NCBI GenBank assembly: GCA_021797955.1
Contig: JAJZYV010000065.1
Span: 1 to 8,222, forward strand
DNA from: Thermoplasmata archaeon
GTDB taxonomy: Archaea > Thermoplasmatota > Thermoplasmata > Thermoplasmatales > Thermoplasmataceae
Length of the DNA: 8,222 bases
Direction of reading: 5' to 3'
Below the pieces are notes generated by a model. The model was not told the DNA's origin and searched no databases. It saw nothing but the letters and a program-made list of their open reading frames with translations. This document shows positions 6,390 through 8,222 of the stretch, piece by piece; the stretch's first letter is position 1, and each line of letters starts with the position of its first letter. The translations under genes and the position numbers were made by a program.

Positions 6390-6958
6390 AATCACCTAAA
6401 CAGAATGTTAACAATACAAGCGAGATCTACATATCAGTAGACATAGAAGCCTCTGGTCCAATTCCATGTAAATATAGCATGCTCTCGCTCGGGGCGTGTG
6501 TAGTCGGCGATACCAGTAGTAACTTTTATTCTGAGATTAAACCAATCAACGATTCATTTGTTCCACAAGCAATTGAAATTAGTGGTTTTAATCTTGACCA
6601 TCTAAAATCCGCTGGACTTGAGCCAGAAACAGCTCTTAAATCCTTTGCTGAATGGATTGAGCGTATTTCAAACAATAAAATTCCGATTTTTGTAGGTTTT
6701 AATGCTCCGTTCGACTGGCAATTTATAAATTGGTATTTTCATATTTATACTGGTTCTAATCCCTTTGGAATAAATGCAATTGATATTAAAGCTTACTTTA
6801 TGGGTGCGGCAGGTATAGCGTGGAGCAAGACCTCCTCCAGCAATCTACCCGAATGGCTAAAAGCGGAGAATAAAGAGAAGCATAACGCATTGAATGATGC
6901 GATTTCACAGTCTATTATTTTCGAGCGATTACTTAAATGGAACCGTGATAAGCGATGA
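6386..6958 (+). CDS. DEDDh-type 3'-5' exonuclease (DnaQ/RNase T-like)
   Basis: This 190-residue stand-alone exonuclease has every residue of the DEDDh site. Exo I is ISVDIEASGP with Asp19 and Glu21, Exo II is GFNAPFDWQF with Asp110, and Exo III is KHNALNDA with His166 and Asp171. Such enzymes use two metal ions to remove nucleotides from 3' ends of DNA or RNA. AGGATG at 6376-6381 may serve as ribosome site, and the ATG overlaps the upstream stop (ATGA), so it is translationally coupled to the effector gene. The stop in turn overlaps the next gene. There is no fused polymerase or helicase domain. In a CBASS setting it could degrade phage or damaged nucleic acid or trim ends made by the glycosylase. 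It could also break down linear signal products. The substrate cannot be read from sequence. Confidence 0.9.
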   Translation: MKSPKQNVNNTSEIYISVDIEASGPIPCKYSMLSLGACVVGDTSSNFYSEIKPINDSFVPQAIEISGFNLDHLKSAGLEPETALKSFAEWIERISNNKIPIFVGFNAPFDWQFINWYFHIYTGSNPFGINAIDIKAYFMGAAGIAWSKTSSSNLPEWLKAENKEKHNALNDAISQSIIFERLLKWNRDKR

Positions 6959-7710
6959 CTTCTGATTTGTCTGTTGTTCGTGTAAAGAGGGATAAATGGC
7001 AAGATGGCGATGATGGCTCTTTGATAAAATCAAACATATCCAACATAGATAATTACGAATCACCTATTATTTGCGGACTAGACATAGTGGAAGGGTATAA
7101 AAAATGTAAAAAGTTAGTCATAGACGCAGGTTTCAAAACTGAAATAGAATGGCAAAGCAATATAGACATAGACCAGCTTACTGAAAGTACCTTTCTTCGT
7201 GAGCATGCATGGGTAACTTTATCTTCAGGTATGAAAGAAAAAGTTGTTCGTACTATATTCCAAAGATTTTCTCAAATATTTTACAATTGGAAATCAGCAG
7301 AAGTTATTATGAAAAACGAACATCTTTGCAGAGATGCAGCGTTTGCAATCTTTGCCAACAATAAAAAGATTGAGGCCATCTTGCAAACTTCCCGCATAAT
7401 CTCTACTGATGGTTTTGAGGAAGTAAAGAGATCAATAATGGAGAATCCTGAAAAGATATTGATGGAATTCCCATATATTGGGCCAGTCACATATTATCAT
7501 TTAGCTAAGAATATCGGGCTACATGTTGCAAAACCAGATAGACATCTATCTAAACTTGCCAGAGAGCTTAATATTTCAAGTGTCCAAACACTATGTAGCT
7601 ATATAGGGAAAAGAACTGGCGATATTATTCCTGTGGTTGACATTGTGCTTTGGAGATATGCAACAATAACAGAAGACTTTGTGATTAAATTTATTGAATT
7701 ATCTAAATAA
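6955..7710 (+). CDS. cap11: HhH-GPD DNA glycosylase, OGG-like (Cap11-like)
   Basis: This 251-residue protein has a helical N-terminal part (FLREHAWVTLSSGMKEKVVR at 80-99) and a helix-hairpin-helix at about 172-186 (FPYIGPVTYYHLAKN). The catalytic-Asp region follows as KPDRHLSKLA, with Asp195. In OGG1 and endonuclease III a lysine in the hairpin attacks C1'. Aligned by eye, that position is Val178 here, so it would act as an AlkA-like monofunctional glycosylase or use another residue. The C-terminal segment VVDIVLWRYA fits the family. Type IV CBASS carries an OGG-like ancillary protein, Cap11, and this is the counterpart. It starts within the upstream stop (ATGA), with GTGAT 5 bases ahead, and closes the operon. 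The target base is unknown; a deazaguanine-type or damaged base is a possibility. Confidence 0.85.
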   Translation: MTSDLSVVRVKRDKWQDGDDGSLIKSNISNIDNYESPIICGLDIVEGYKKCKKLVIDAGFKTEIEWQSNIDIDQLTESTFLREHAWVTLSSGMKEKVVRTIFQRFSQIFYNWKSAEVIMKNEHLCRDAAFAIFANNKKIEAILQTSRIISTDGFEEVKRSIMENPEKILMEFPYIGPVTYYHLAKNIGLHVAKPDRHLSKLARELNISSVQTLCSYIGKRTGDIIPVVDIVLWRYATITEDFVIKFIELSK

Positions 7711-7729
7711 TTGTGAATTATGCTCACAA
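7711..7729 (+). terminator. Hairpin just after the operon, possible terminator
   Basis: TTGTGA and TCACAA form a 6-bp stem with a 7-base loop, beginning directly after the TAA stop at 7710. No long T-run follows at once, so termination is uncertain. It could instead be mRNA end protection or chance. Confidence 0.25.
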
Positions 7730-7790
7730 GTTCAAACAAACTATTAAAATTGATGTGTCTGGTGTATCCTATCTTTGCCCTATTTTAACA

Positions 7791-8222
7791 CTACAGTTCA
7801 ATTGAAAGTTTTTCAATGAGAGTTTCTTGGTCTTTTGTGTGTTCAATGGTACTGTGCTAACCGCTGTTGTAAAAAAACTCCTTGATGTCTGCCATGATCT
7901 CCACAGCACGGTTGTATGTCAATCCGCACCTGTTGACGATAATTGCGATGATTGCATACCCGGGAATGAGAGGAACACCCTCGCCCGCGTTCCCTCTTCT
8001 GTATGCTCATAAAAGAGTTCCATTATGTATTTTGAATACATGAATTCCTTCCCAACCACATCCCATTTCCTGTATATTTTCAGAATGTCCTCCACGGAAA
8101 TGCAACTGGTATTTCCCTTTCTGAGATTACCTATTCTACTTTAGGAATGTCAACTGGCGCAATGCTTTCTTTTCTGAGAACTAAGTTTAACCTTAAGCAC
8201 TCCTATATTTTTATGCTTATTT
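7791..8222 (-). pseudogene. Decayed IS1634/IS4-type transposase, C-terminal part
   Basis: Minus-strand translation gives ISVEDILKIYRKWDVVGKEF, MYSKYIMELFYEHTEEG, TRARVFLSF, a frameshift near 7960, then GYAIIAIIVNRCGLTYNRAV and EIMADIKEFFYNSG. An in-frame TAG follows, then HSTIEHTKDQETLIEKLSIE and a final stop at 7793-7791. Upstream, LRKESIAPVDIPKVE lies in another frame and reaches the window edge. The pattern of a tyrosine-arginine-lysine region, a Glu-containing helix, a hydrophobic FLSF block and a short tail matches the C-terminal end of IS1634-like DDE transposases. The frame break and stops show it is inactive. It lies downstream of and opposite to the defence operon. The plus-strand open frame at 7827-8012 is its shadow. 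The element's outer end should lie within 7730-7790, but no target duplication is visible. Confidence 0.6.

Larger units (their letters stand above)
2352..7710 (+). other. Type IV CBASS-like defence operon
   Basis: Six same-strand genes run with little spacing: QueC-like enzyme, CD-NTase, PfkB-NDT fusion, SLOG-TIR/NDT-like protein, DEDDh exonuclease and HhH-GPD glycosylase. Type IV CBASS is defined (from my knowledge of the CBASS classification) by a CD-NTase and effector together with QueC-like Cap9, TGT-like Cap10 and OGG-like Cap11. Here Cap9 and Cap11 counterparts are present, no TGT-like gene is seen, and the PfkB-NDT and exonuclease genes are extra. The likely effector is the SLOG protein. 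No transporter, toxin-antitoxin or restriction gene interrupts the set. Function in phage defence is inferred from gene content. Confidence 0.75.

Noticed and set aside
7827..8012. Plus-strand open frame of 61 codons
   Set aside because: Antisense to the transposase remnant, whose minus-strand reading matches a known protein pattern.

Overview
The window looks archaeal. It is AT-rich and starts with a tRNA-Phe gene that has no encoded CCA. Starts are preceded by GGAGG or GGTG/GTGAT-type Shine-Dalgarno sequences, and TATA-like boxes lie upstream of transcription units. The decayed transposase at the right end also suits an AT-rich euryarchaeon, perhaps of the Thermoplasmata or methanogen type. 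The lineage is inference only.

Layout. (1) 52-124: intact tRNA-Phe (GAA), flanked by an 8-bp inverted repeat. (2) 264-2100: no intact gene. Frame-by-frame translation of the minus strand shows a run of at least four decayed genes, with in-frame stops and frameshifts, still arranged like an operon (two of them overlap by ATGA). None could be assigned to a family. (3) 2352-7710: six intact genes on the plus strand, tightly packed (1-bp gap, two ATGA overlaps, one TTG start overlapped by a 15-codon leader ORF). (4) 7791-8222: minus-strand remnant of an IS1634/IS4-type transposase that runs off the window.

The plus-strand operon is the main content. It encodes a QueC-like 7-deazaguanine enzyme; a CD-NTase (cGAS/DncV-like cyclic oligonucleotide synthase) starting Met-Gly-Gly-Gly; a PfkB-like kinase fused to a nucleoside 2-deoxyribosyltransferase (NDT) domain; a SLOG protein with a TIR/NDT-like C-terminal domain; a DEDDh 3'-5' exonuclease; and an HhH-GPD (OGG-like) DNA glycosylase. 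QueC-like, CD-NTase and OGG-like proteins together are the hallmark of type IV CBASS anti-phage systems. The TGT-like member expected there is not seen. A PfkB-NDT fusion and a DEDDh exonuclease are present instead.

Working model (inference): phage infection activates the CD-NTase, perhaps after the QueC-like enzyme attaches a deazaguanine to its exposed N-terminal glycine. The cyclic nucleotide binds the SLOG domain, and the linked TIR/NDT-like domain destroys a nucleotide pool. The NDT fusion, exonuclease and glycosylase act on nucleotides or nucleic acid. A TATA-like box and leader ORF before the SLOG gene suggest the last three genes can be expressed separately from the first three.
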